Shown: positions 56,017 to 64,000 of the stretch, in pieces | Layout: each line of letters opens with the position of its first letter | How positions within the stretch are numbered: position 1 is the first letter of the stretch | DNA from: Candidatus Zixiibacteriota bacterium | GTDB lineage: Bacteria > Zixibacteria > MSB-5A5 > GN15 > FEB-12 | DNA length: 64,000 bases | Direction of reading: 5' to 3' | Assembly: GCA_029860345.1 (NCBI GenBank) | Contig: JAOUBJ010000007.1 | Location: 1-64,000 of the forward strand | The notes under the pieces: model-generated | Database searches by the model: none | Told to the model about the DNA's origin: nothing | Seen by the model: only the letters and a program-made list of their open reading frames with translations | Program-made: the position numbers and the translations under genes

Positions 56017-58659
56017 CTACATAATGATCACCAGGGTGCCGATCTGCACGTCGCCGTTTGGCTCTTCCACCGACCAGTAGTACATGCCTGAGACTACCAA
56101 CTGCGTATTGCGGGTAATAAGGTCCCAGGTTTCATGACTGGCCATGTCGGCGTCCGGATCCATGTCATGGTGGATCTCGCGGACGAGGTCACCATCAATG
56201 GTGAAGATGCTGATAGTACACTTGGGCGGCACGTTGGCGAAATTGACTTCACGAGTCCGGTCCGGTGGCCGATCAGCCTGAGTTCGGCCTTCAAAACCTC
56301 GCTCCCGATAAGCGCCGTCAAGCCGGTATGGATTGGGGTAGACAAAGACCTCCAGGTCGTTGGCCAGGACCTCATCTGAGGAAGCCAGCGGGTAGGCTTG
56401 CTTGGCCCCCAGCGTAACTGAACTCTCCAGGGAGGCCAGGCCGGACTCCGGTGATCCATAGTCGAAGGCTGTCACGTTGACGTGGTAGGGTACCGTGGCC
56501 AGTAGGCCTTCGATTTCAAAGTAATACTCAAAGTGTTTGAAGTGTCCATCCTCGGTCAACTCACCTGGTTGGGCCGAATCGGCGATCAGAGTAGAGGGGA
56601 ACGGTTCATCGGGATAGATTTTTCTAATTGGCGTTGTTACACCGAGTTCGGAGACATTGAAATCCTGAGGCAGGAAGATGAACAGCGAGTCCGGGTAGCC
56701 GGGCATTGCATACGGGTTACTGCGAGTGAAGGCACCGGGATCGAAGTTGGGGTCTCCGCAGGAATCGCCATAGAGACATCTAAGGTCATCAATCAGGAAT
56801 GGTATATCTCGCAATTCATAACCGGCGCCACCGACACGATCAGGGTTGAAGACCCATTTGTTGTAGTTCTCGCGGTCATAGGAAGCCAGCAGTCCATAAC
56901 TGGCGGCTCGGTCATCCCGTCCTAAGTAGACCCGATAGCCTTCAAAATCGATGGTGCGCGAAAACACATCCTTGGTGTTTTCACTGCGAAGTCCGTTGAA
57001 TCTTACGCCAATCTTGCTGATTGATGGTTCCAGCCAGAAATCGGGCGGCGGCGGCGGTGATGCTCCGCGGAAGTCCGGGACTCCATCGCCTTCATAGAAG
57101 AAAGTATCGCAGGCGTCATAGGTCCAGGCGGTGTCCGTATAGAGATAGGTTCCAGTGGTATCGAGGACATCGTAGATGCTGTCCATCATGGATTCCGCAC
57201 AGCAGACTCGGAACTTGCCGAAAAAGCCGTCATCATCGGTATCCACTCCGGGATTGTCGTAGACCCACGACGCCCAGGTCGAGTTAAGGGCCAAATCGTG
57301 GAAATTCAGGTTGGCGTAGTATTCGGCAGGTTGATCCGGCAGGTTGGCGAGGTTGCCGTCGGACAGGTGGAAGTCTTCGCCGGCCAGGTAAGAGAATGAG
57401 ATCGGCAGGGTCTGACCAGGGCGAATGTTAAAGGGTCCGAAAGAGAGCAGATAACGGGTGTCGTAGCCATCGGAGAATTCGGCGGCTGTGGCCTGGTTGG
57501 GGTAGAGCCAGAGGGTGTCGTTCGGTTGCTTGGAGGCGGTGAACACCTGATCGTAATCAAATTCTTTGTTTCTGAGTGAATAGTACTTGTTGATATCACC
57601 CTCCGGGGTGCCGAGGCCACCGGTCCCGAAATCACGGAAATCTTCTTCCCATACACCTTTGTTTGCTTTTTCTCGCGGACCGAAATCGAGCGCGGGGTTA
57701 CCGTTGCCGATCCACCAGTTGAAACTCACTTCCAGATCCTCAGACGGTGTGCGCACGATTCGTGTTGCCGTCACGTGGGGAGCGGGATGGAACCCGGATT
57801 CATAGGCAACCATGAAGTCGCCGTCGTTGTCGGCTATCCATGCGATGAAAACAGTGTCTTCATACTCACAGACGCCGTACTCGGACTTCCAGGTGTGCAG
57901 GAAGCCACATATATCGTCACTAAAACCTTGATTGGTGCCGCTACAGTCGAAACATACATCGGCGTCAACATAGACTCCCATGTAGACATTTTCGAGCAGG
58001 CGTGTACCTATATTCTTGATTTGATAGTCGAACAGGACAAAATCCTCGGCGTAGGCATAGGACCAGGAAAAAGAGCGCTGGGTAACTTCAATGTTCAGCG
58101 GAACATGTTGGCGGCCGAAATAATCGTCATCCAGACCCTGAGTAAAAGTGTCGGTGTAGACGGCTATATAATCCTGTTCAGAAATAGCGCCTTCGTATTC
58201 CGGCTTGGTCGGATCGGTGATTGACCGATAGACCATTTTACCGAACGGTGGTTCATCAGGATAAAACTCATCGCCGTTTCGTGACCAACCGTCGGACCCG
58301 GTCGACACCAGCGTGTCACGACCGACCACGGCACCGATCCAGAAGGAAGCGCCGTAGAGGTATTCGATGCGGGCGCCCTTGGGGTATTGGCAAGAGAAGG
58401 GTATCGGTTCGCCGGTGAAAGCATCGAACAAAAGGGCGCGCGTGTAGTTGACACTGAAAGTACCATTGTTGGCCACCGCCAACTCGATCTTTCCGACTTT
58501 GTGAACGGCCAGTTCCTGAATGGGGTCAAGAGTAGACAGGATGCCGTTTCGTGATTTGCCGTTTGTAACATCGGGGGCCGGTCGAGACTGGGCAGACTGT
58601 GTAAGAATAAAACAGAATAGAATTGTCGCCAGAACGACCAGATTCTTTGCCTTCAACAT
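56017..58659 (-). CDS. Large secreted protein with a variant type IX-like C-terminal domain
   Basis: The gene encodes 880 residues. The start M-L-K-A-K-N at 58659 has GGAAAGAG upstream and gives a signal peptide (L-V-V-L-A-T-I-L-F-C-F-I-L) cut about S-A-Q-S. The body is beta-rich with many Tyr, Asp and Trp and few landmarks; R-S-E-N-T-K-D, F-E-G-Y-R-V-Y-L-G-R-D-D and D-Y-G-S-P-E-S-G-L suggest fibronectin-like domains near residues 590-780. The last 100 residues have V-Y-P-N-P-Y-R and I-F-T-I-D-G-D-L-V-R, with G-M-Y-Y-W-S-V-E, and end in G-T-L-V-I-I-M. This is a variant of the N-P-F-N-P sorting domain. The enzymatic or binding role is not recognised. It ends at a strong terminator. Confidence 0.8.
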   Translation of the reverse strand: MLKAKNLVVLATILFCFILTQSAQSRPAPDVTNGKSRNGILSTLDPIQELAVHKVGKIELAVANNGTFSVNYTRALLFDAFTGEPIPFSCQYPKGARIEYLYGASFWIGAVVGRDTLVSTGSDGWSRNGDEFYPDEPPFGKMVYRSITDPTKPEYEGAISEQDYIAVYTDTFTQGLDDDYFGRQHVPLNIEVTQRSFSWSYAYAEDFVLFDYQIKNIGTRLLENVYMGVYVDADVCFDCSGTNQGFSDDICGFLHTWKSEYGVCEYEDTVFIAWIADNDGDFMVAYESGFHPAPHVTATRIVRTPSEDLEVSFNWWIGNGNPALDFGPREKANKGVWEEDFRDFGTGGLGTPEGDINKYYSLRNKEFDYDQVFTASKQPNDTLWLYPNQATAAEFSDGYDTRYLLSFGPFNIRPGQTLPISFSYLAGEDFHLSDGNLANLPDQPAEYYANLNFHDLALNSTWASWVYDNPGVDTDDDGFFGKFRVCCAESMMDSIYDVLDTTGTYLYTDTAWTYDACDTFFYEGDGVPDFRGASPPPPPDFWLEPSISKIGVRFNGLRSENTKDVFSRTIDFEGYRVYLGRDDRAASYGLLASYDRENYNKWVFNPDRVGGAGYELRDIPFLIDDLRCLYGDSCGDPNFDPGAFTRSNPYAMPGYPDSLFIFLPQDFNVSELGVTTPIRKIYPDEPFPSTLIADSAQPGELTEDGHFKHFEYYFEIEGLLATVPYHVNVTAFDYGSPESGLASLESSVTLGAKQAYPLASSDEVLANDLEVFVYPNPYRLDGAYRERGFEGRTQADRPPDRTREVNFANVPPKCTISIFTIDGDLVREIHHDMDPDADMASHETWDLITRNTQLVVSGMYYWSVEEPNGDVQIGTLVIIM

Positions 58660-58867
58660 AGTAATCGCTCTTTCCATATATTAGTGTTTCACCATCTCTA
58701 TGACGAACCACAGCAAGAAATGGCTTAATCAAAAAAATGGTCTTGTAAGAATAATAATTCCCGGCCCAAAAGCAAGCGACTTTTGCACAAAAACCTTGAA
58801 GTGGCAACGAGTTGTAGCCTCTGATATCGCGCCTTTACAGGTGACCTGGGTACTGTTCGAGAGCGCC

Positions 58868-58895
58868 CGATAACCTGGAATTCACCAGGTTATCG
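58868..58895 (-). terminator. Hairpin after the deiminase gene
   Basis: CGATAACCTGG (58868-58878) and CCAGGTTATCG (58885-58895) form a perfect 11-bp stem with a 6-nt loop, 28 nt after the stop at 58923. No T-run follows, so it may only protect the 3' end. Confidence 0.5.
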
Positions 58896-58922
58896 AAAGA
58901 CTGGAGATGGTGAGGCCGATCT

Positions 58923-61874
58923 CTAAAAGCAGGCCGGCTCGGGCCCCCCGTTGAACATGTAGTCGACCAGATAAACTAAGTCTGAGATGTTAATGCCCGG
59001 CTCACCGTCGACATTGGCCGCGTCCAGGTTTGGCGGTGGCGGCCCCCCTGAAAACATATAATCCACCAGATAGACCAGATCGCCGATATCCGGACCGGCG
59101 CCGCTGCCGTCTATATCTCCACACACCCAGGAAGCTATGGTCAGGCTGACCGGCACGCTCCAGATCGGGGTGCCGGGATCGTTGGAGCTAATCACAACCT
59201 GTCCGGTGTAGAGGCCTGTTTCAAGGTCGGCGGCATCGAAGTGAACATTGACTGTGGTCCAGCTAAAGGGCTCGACAGAGCCGCCGGCCGGTGAAACCGA
59301 GAGCCAGTGGTCTGCGTTGATCGCGATGGCCAAATCACTGTGCATGTAGGCTGCGTTGTGGACGACTTCAAGAGCGTCGTCGGCCTCGGAATTCTGGATG
59401 CCGACCGTGGCGCTTTCCAGAGTGAGCGTGCCCGGGTCCATGCTGCCGTACTGGAGCCTGATACCGCCATCGGATTGCAGCACAACCTGGAAACTCAGCG
59501 AGCCGGTACCGCTTGAGCCGGAGTAGAACCTGATCTCTTCAAAACTGACGATGAATCGATCGTTGGCTACATCAAAGAAGTAGTATATGTTTCCGCCCTG
59601 ACGCGGATCGAGGTCATCCCACCACATTGCGACCAGACTTGTGAAGCTACCGTTGGGCAGGCTGGAATTGGAGCGGCTGCTGCTCCCGGCGTCGAAGGTC
59701 ACGATCCCGTTGGAACCGATGTACAACTCTGTGTAGACTGAGTCATAAAATGGGAATCCAAACCCGATTGCGATAGCGCCTGAGGCTTCGTCGTCGCCCA
59801 ACGAGACTTCGGTCCCTGTAGCCGAAATGTCGATCCATGAATAGGTCGGCCCGCCCGGCTCGTCCGAATCCACCCACGAATGGCCGTAACTGTCCGGGCC
59901 ACCGAAACCTGAGGTCATTGGTGCGAAGAACGGTTCCGGATCATCGGATTTATCCGTGCCGGACGGATGCCACCCGGCTACCTCACGCTGGTGTGATTTG
60001 GTGGCCATGGTTTCAAATTCAGATGCACTGCTTTTGCTCTGGTTCATCTGTCCAACGGCTACGAAATCCAGCCGTCCCGGTCCGTAGTTTTCTATCACCA
60101 TCCCGTAAGTGCTGCTATCGCCGCCGGCGAGGGATACCTCAATAGGCGGGTCGTCAATGTAAATCTGCGGTGTGTACAGATGGGCATTGACAGTGATGCT
60201 ACCTTCGGGAGTGGCGCCGTCGTTGCAGGTGAAATCGAGCGCGCCTGCGTTGTCGCCATAGGCCATCTGGTCGCTGTCGAGGGTGACACCGAAATCAAGA
60301 CTGTCGTTCGGGAACACGGTCTGTTCATTCAGATCACAGGTCAGCCAGGGATCGGCGGATGCGAACGTTATCCTGAGCAGGCCGCCGCCGTTGTTGTGAA
60401 TCCGCACCGACTGCTGTGAAACATCACCCGGCTGCAGGCTGTCGAAGACTTCCATTTCAACAATCTGCAACTCCGGCGGTAGTTCGATTGAGAATCTGTG
60501 CGCGCCGGGTTCACCGATAAAGGGATGCGTTTCCACCCGGCCGGAGTTGTCCGCGGCCTGAATATAGTATGCTACCTCGCCGATTCCGGACTGCGCCGGA
60601 ATATACCCATAGAACGAATCCGGCTGGGCGGTGGCAAACAACGGCGCAGAGTCAAACGGTCCGTCGTTGATGCTGTAGAAAACCTTCAACGAGTCGGAGA
60701 TCAATCCCATGTCTGAGTGGTCGACGATTCTGGCGGAGAGTTCGTAGTCATTGATTGTGTCGCTCTGGTTTGGCAGCGGTACATGAACGATCCACAGCAT
60801 GTTCGAATCGGGCACGCCCATGGCGCGACAATGCAGGGCGTCATCGTACAACCACGACCCGGGAAAACCGAGCACTTCGTAGCCGGGCATGGCGTCTGAG
60901 TATGTCTGCAGGGCCAGGGAGTCGTAGTAGGCGTTGCCGATTGTCGGCACCAGCATCTTGTTGTTCAAAATGATCCCATTGGTATAACCGGCGCCGGAGG
61001 GACAATACACCCGCACCACATTGTACGGCTGGCCCCAGGCGCTGGTCATCTGTGAGAGCTGGTCGGCTCGCGCGTTCAGGAGGGCATAGGAGGAATTGCT
61101 CGACGATACGTCTTTGACCAGGATGGTGGTCGGACTGAGAAACTTGGCCCATACGTCGATGTGATGAATCCCGCCGGACTCGACATAGTCGAGGGCTGTA
61201 AACTCGTTGCCGAGGTAAGCCGTCATAATGGAATCGACCTCGGCGTGCGTGAACGACGGATTTTCGTTATAGGTCATCACCGTTGCCATGGACCTACCCA
61301 GACCGTCCGACATGTGGTTCCCACCCGGTGTGGCCAACGGCATCCCGAACACGTTTAAGCCCCAGGCCGCCCCCAACGCTTGCGGAATAACATCATCCTG
61401 CGGGCGCGGGCGGTTGTAAATGGGGTCGACAATGGCCATGTCGCCGTTCTCTTCAAAGATGAACCAGGGGCAATAGTCGCGAGTCCAATAGGTATTGGTC
61501 GGCGCTATCAGAAAGTCGCAATTGGCCAGGTTGACACCGTAGGCCGAGTACCAGCTTTCGACTGTCGACTGCTGCGAAGCGCTGGACACGATAGTGGTAA
61601 CCATGATGTCCTCGGACATTTCGGCGATTATATCGTAGGAGATACCGAACGGATAGCGAATTATGACACCCTGCGACCGTTCCCACTCGGCGCTGTTGCG
61701 AATACTTCCGGTGGGCGGGGCCGTGGTGACATGGTCCATCCCAATCTCGTGCAATCGCGTAAGCTCTTCTTCGGTGAAGCCGATCGGCAGTGGGTTTTCA
61801 TCCATGCCGTCGGCGGCCAGGCCGATGCCGGATGTCAATAAGAGGGCGCATAAAAGTCGTAGCCAGAGGTTCAT
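58923..61874 (-). CDS. Secreted peptidylarginine deiminase-type enzyme with nidogen-like and dockerin-like domains
   Basis: The gene encodes 983 residues. The second of two ATGs, at 61874, is best placed behind GGAG. Residues about 50-360 match the agmatine deiminase / PPAD family: Asp133 in W-T-R-D-Y-C-P-W-F, G-G-N-H-M, His238 and Asp240 in H-H-I-D-V-W, and the nucleophile Cys349 in D-A-L-H-C-R. All key catalytic positions are present. These residues lie at almost the same numbers as in the Porphyromonas gingivalis enzyme. The product would turn arginine into citrulline in peptides; agmatine as substrate is possible but less likely for an exported modular protein. A beta domain, an abnormal-spindle-like Ig domain and a nidogen-like domain follow, and a dockerin-like pair ends the protein. 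The shared cassette with the 62087 protein suggests duplication. Confidence 0.88.
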   Translation of the reverse strand: MNLWLRLLCALLLTSGIGLAADGMDENPLPIGFTEEELTRLHEIGMDHVTTAPPTGSIRNSAEWERSQGVIIRYPFGISYDIIAEMSEDIMVTTIVSSASQQSTVESWYSAYGVNLANCDFLIAPTNTYWTRDYCPWFIFEENGDMAIVDPIYNRPRPQDDVIPQALGAAWGLNVFGMPLATPGGNHMSDGLGRSMATVMTYNENPSFTHAEVDSIMTAYLGNEFTALDYVESGGIHHIDVWAKFLSPTTILVKDVSSSNSSYALLNARADQLSQMTSAWGQPYNVVRVYCPSGAGYTNGIILNNKMLVPTIGNAYYDSLALQTYSDAMPGYEVLGFPGSWLYDDALHCRAMGVPDSNMLWIVHVPLPNQSDTINDYELSARIVDHSDMGLISDSLKVFYSINDGPFDSAPLFATAQPDSFYGYIPAQSGIGEVAYYIQAADNSGRVETHPFIGEPGAHRFSIELPPELQIVEMEVFDSLQPGDVSQQSVRIHNNGGGLLRITFASADPWLTCDLNEQTVFPNDSLDFGVTLDSDQMAYGDNAGALDFTCNDGATPEGSITVNAHLYTPQIYIDDPPIEVSLAGGDSSTYGMVIENYGPGRLDFVAVGQMNQSKSSASEFETMATKSHQREVAGWHPSGTDKSDDPEPFFAPMTSGFGGPDSYGHSWVDSDEPGGPTYSWIDISATGTEVSLGDDEASGAIAIGFGFPFYDSVYTELYIGSNGIVTFDAGSSSRSNSSLPNGSFTSLVAMWWDDLDPRQGGNIYYFFDVANDRFIVSFEEIRFYSGSSGTGSLSFQVVLQSDGGIRLQYGSMDPGTLTLESATVGIQNSEADDALEVVHNAAYMHSDLAIAINADHWLSVSPAGGSVEPFSWTTVNVHFDAADLETGLYTGQVVISSNDPGTPIWSVPVSLTIASWVCGDIDGSGAGPDIGDLVYLVDYMFSGGPPPPNLDAANVDGEPGINISDLVYLVDYMFNGGPEPACF

Positions 61875-62021
61875 CATCTCTCCAGTCGGTACCGGTGGTG
61901 GGTGCGGGTACAATCCGAAATCATAGCGGATCAGCCGCCGGTCTAGAAGGCGACTTTCACCGCGCTGTCTTTTGTCCTAACCGCAACTTGCGGGTTCGTC
62001 GTCGCGGCTCTGTCGATCAAA

Positions 62022-62049
62022 GGTCACTCCCGGTATGGCGGGAGTGACC
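62022..62049 (-). terminator. Intrinsic terminator of the 62087 gene
   Basis: GGTCACTCCCG (62022-62032) and CGGGAGTGACC (62039-62049) form an 11-bp stem with loop GTATGG. The minus strand continues TTTGATC. It lies 37 nt after the stop. Confidence 0.7.
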
Positions 62050-62086
62050 GTTTCTAACAAGCTTCCAGCCGATCCACCAGTGCTGC

Positions 62087-64000
62087 CTACTGACCGCAGT
62101 GTGGTGGCGGACCGTCGTTGAACATGTAGTCTACAATGTACACCAGGTCGGCAATGTCCGGATCACCACCCGAACCGTCGACATCCCCGGCCTGCAAAGT
62201 TGGCGGTGGCGGTCCGCCGGAGAACATGAAGTCGACCAGGAAAACCAGGTCGGCAATGTCCGGTCCGGCGCCTGAGTCGTCGATGTCACCACAGACCCAT
62301 GGCGGTCCACCGGCGCCCACGTTCAGGTCGACCGGAATGACAAACGGATTGTCGCCCGGGTCGGGATCGTTGGACGAGACCGTGATAGTTGCGGCGTAGC
62401 TGCCGCTGTCGAGTTCGACCGCCGTGATCTGGCAGAGAATGGTGTCACTGGCGCCGGGCGCAAGGTTGCCGGATTGACTATCCAGCGACAACCACTGGGT
62501 CGGCTTGGCGATAACCACGGCCAGACTGTCGTGCAAGTACTCGGTGGCAAAGGCTATCTCCAAACCGTCGGTGCCGGTAGCGTTCTCGATACCGATAGTA
62601 CCGGACGCTATATCGAAGCCGGCTCCGATACTCAGGTACTGCAGCTTGATAGTGCCGTCGGCCGAGAGAATCACCTGAGTGGTAATCACGGCGCCGACTG
62701 CCGCACCATACTCCGGATAGTTGGTGAACTGAATCACACACTGTCCGCCGGTGGTGTCGAAGTAAACGTGATCGTCGAGATTATCTCCGTCGGTCGGATT
62801 CAAGTCGTCCCACAGCCAGCAGATCATGTTGTTGGGCGTGCCAGAGGTGGGTATCGACGTCTTGAACCGTGAGTTCATATCGGTCGATGCAAACCCGACC
62901 ATGCCGTTGGATGAAATATAAATCTGCGAGTAGCTGTTTTCATAATAGGGGAAGCTGAAACCGAGGTCGATGGGTCCGATGAAATTATCGTCGACCAAGC
63001 CACCGATAAGATCCTCGCCGGTTGTCGAGATATCCTGCCAGGCAAACGCGGGTCCACCCGGTTCGTCGGAATCGATCCAGTAGTATCCATAGGTATCCGG
63101 CCCACCGGCATTACGCAACACCGGATGGCCGATGTTGGGATTGTCGACACCCTTTTCGTCGACGAAGTCAAAGAACTCTTCGGAATAGACCCGCCTTGCT
63201 GGTTCCACCATGCCTGCCTGGTACAATTGATCAAAGACGCTTGAGCGTCCCAGCAACTGCACGGCGTTTAGGCTGTAATTCAGCCCGCCGGGTCCGGCGT
63301 TGTCGATCACGATTTCTCGTGAGGTTTCAACTCCCTGGGCCACGTATTCCGTTATCGAGGGCGGGAACACGGAGATAGCAGGAGCGTAGTCGATTCGGAT
63401 GTCGTCCATATACCAGTCGTCGTTGCCCGAACTGGTGCCGGTCGAGCGCATACGCAACTGGAACCCGGCATGGACCGCTTCGGACGGCAAGGGGATGTTG
63501 ACATACTCAAACTGTGTCATGACGGCACCGCCGCCGGGATGCACCTGGAAGGTGACCCACTCGCCGAACTCGTTTTTGTAGTCGATAGACAGATCGTCGC
63601 CTGTTTCGGGCGGTTCGCCGCCGCCGCCGCACTGGAAGTAGTATGACAGGATGGCGCCGGAAGACCCGGACAGATCAATCATACGGGTGCAGACGGTATC
63701 GCTGCCGCCGTCGAGGTTGATCGAATAGGGCGCCGATGGCGGGGCCAGGCCGTTCTGAGAAACAACCGCACCGTAGTTGATAAACCAGTCAGTCGATAAG
63801 TCGCTGGCCACGAAAGACTCATACCAGGGGAACACCAACGGAAGTCCACCCGACACCGTGGCCAGCATAGCCGACCCGGATACGGAGCCCTCATTTTGGG
63901 ACTGCACGGTGATGGTAGAGGAATCTTCGGTGTGAACGTCGGCGCTTTCCGGTATGGCTACTTTGACCATGATGTTGACGGTATCACCAGCCGTTACGAT
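62087..64000 (-). CDS. Large secreted protein, C-terminal part, with nidogen-like and dockerin-like domains (start outside window)
   Basis: The frame is open to the window edge, encoding at least 637 residues; ATG 63970 is internal, since the codons before it read I-V-T-A-G-D-T-V-N-I and fit the same Ig fold. The first 100 residues continue an Ig-like fold, then comes a MAM/laminin-like jelly-roll (about 50-210, with W-F-I-N-Y-G and D-W-Y-M-D-D-I-R-I). A hinge with Y-V-A-Q-G follows, and then a cassette G-G-P-D-T-Y-G-Y-Y-W-I-D-S-D-E-P-G-G-P shared with the deiminase protein. The nidogen-like domain has F-S-F-P-Y-Y, I-Y-I-S-S-N-G and W-L-W-D-D-L-N. It ends W-V-C-G-D-I-D-D-S-G and two loops of the dockerin-like type. 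The N-terminal catalytic part, if any, is not in view. Confidence 0.85.
   Translation of the reverse strand: MVTAGDTVNIMVKVAIPESADVHTEDSSTITVQSQNEGSVSGSAMLATVSGGLPLVFPWYESFVASDLSTDWFINYGAVVSQNGLAPPSAPYSINLDGGSDTVCTRMIDLSGSSGAILSYYFQCGGGGEPPETGDDLSIDYKNEFGEWVTFQVHPGGGAVMTQFEYVNIPLPSEAVHAGFQLRMRSTGTSSGNDDWYMDDIRIDYAPAISVFPPSITEYVAQGVETSREIVIDNAGPGGLNYSLNAVQLLGRSSVFDQLYQAGMVEPARRVYSEEFFDFVDEKGVDNPNIGHPVLRNAGGPDTYGYYWIDSDEPGGPAFAWQDISTTGEDLIGGLVDDNFIGPIDLGFSFPYYENSYSQIYISSNGMVGFASTDMNSRFKTSIPTSGTPNNMICWLWDDLNPTDGDNLDDHVYFDTTGGQCVIQFTNYPEYGAAVGAVITTQVILSADGTIKLQYLSIGAGFDIASGTIGIENATGTDGLEIAFATEYLHDSLAVVIAKPTQWLSLDSQSGNLAPGASDTILCQITAVELDSGSYAATITVSSNDPDPGDNPFVIPVDLNVGAGGPPWVCGDIDDSGAGPDIADLVFLVDFMFSGGPPPPTLQAGDVDGSGGDPDIADLVYIVDYMFNDGPPPHCGQ

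Overview
The window reads as a bacterial chromosome segment from a Gram-negative (diderm) lineage. A CMP-Kdo synthetase (kdsB), a PagL-like lipid A deacylase barrel, a type II secretion/type IV pilus inner-membrane protein end and many signal peptides support an outer membrane. Several exported proteins carry dockerin-type calcium-loop pairs of the form D-I-x-D-L-V-Y-L-V-D-Y-M-F-x-G-G-P, or a C-terminal sorting domain beginning N-Y-P-N-P-F-N-P and ending in K-K-M-V-L-x-K, as used by type IX-like secretion. This combination is typical of the Fibrobacterota-Chlorobiota-Bacteroidota superphylum. It recalls uncultured candidate phyla such as Zixibacteria; that placement is an inference.

Layout. 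1-6.2 kb: the end of a GspF/PilC gene, then a large Rhs/YD-repeat protein with a variable C-terminus and a small unknown gene downstream in the position of an immunity gene. 6.7-6.9 kb: tRNA-Ser(CGA) and tRNA-Lys(UUU). 7.4-12.3 kb: a housekeeping operon, lon-engB-purA-FKBP isomerase. 12.9-20.7 kb: a degenerate Ser/Thr kinase, a MEMO-AMMECR1 fusion, a PagL-like barrel, a lipoprotein, and kdsB-pyrG. 21.2-23.9 kb: a TIR-NB-ARC-TPR protein behind its own promoter, flanked on both sides by palindrome-rich DNA. 24.7-36.6 kb: a block of secreted modular proteins, including a YdjY-domain gene, an alpha/alpha-toroid gene and a PKD-toroid-CARDB-dockerin-sorting protein in one orientation. 36.8-43.2 kb: a DUF2971 gene, an SDR, a 49-aa small protein, an M23 peptidase, and an ECF sigma/anti-sigma/exported-protein cassette. 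44-54.7 kb: one giant gene of about 29 cysteine-containing Ig-like modules. 55.5-64 kb: an Smr-domain gene and three large secreted proteins, one with a complete peptidylarginine-deiminase-type active site.

The intergenic DNA is as notable as the genes. It is built from several families of short palindromes whose arms change together while their cores stay fixed, plus a 45-bp tandem repeat, a 129-bp direct duplication and a MITE-like element. The strongest candidates for undescribed biology are the YdjY/toroid/PKD-toroid gene set, the exported deiminase joined to a dockerin-like pair, the Rhs C-terminus with its downstream gene, and the structured repeat families.
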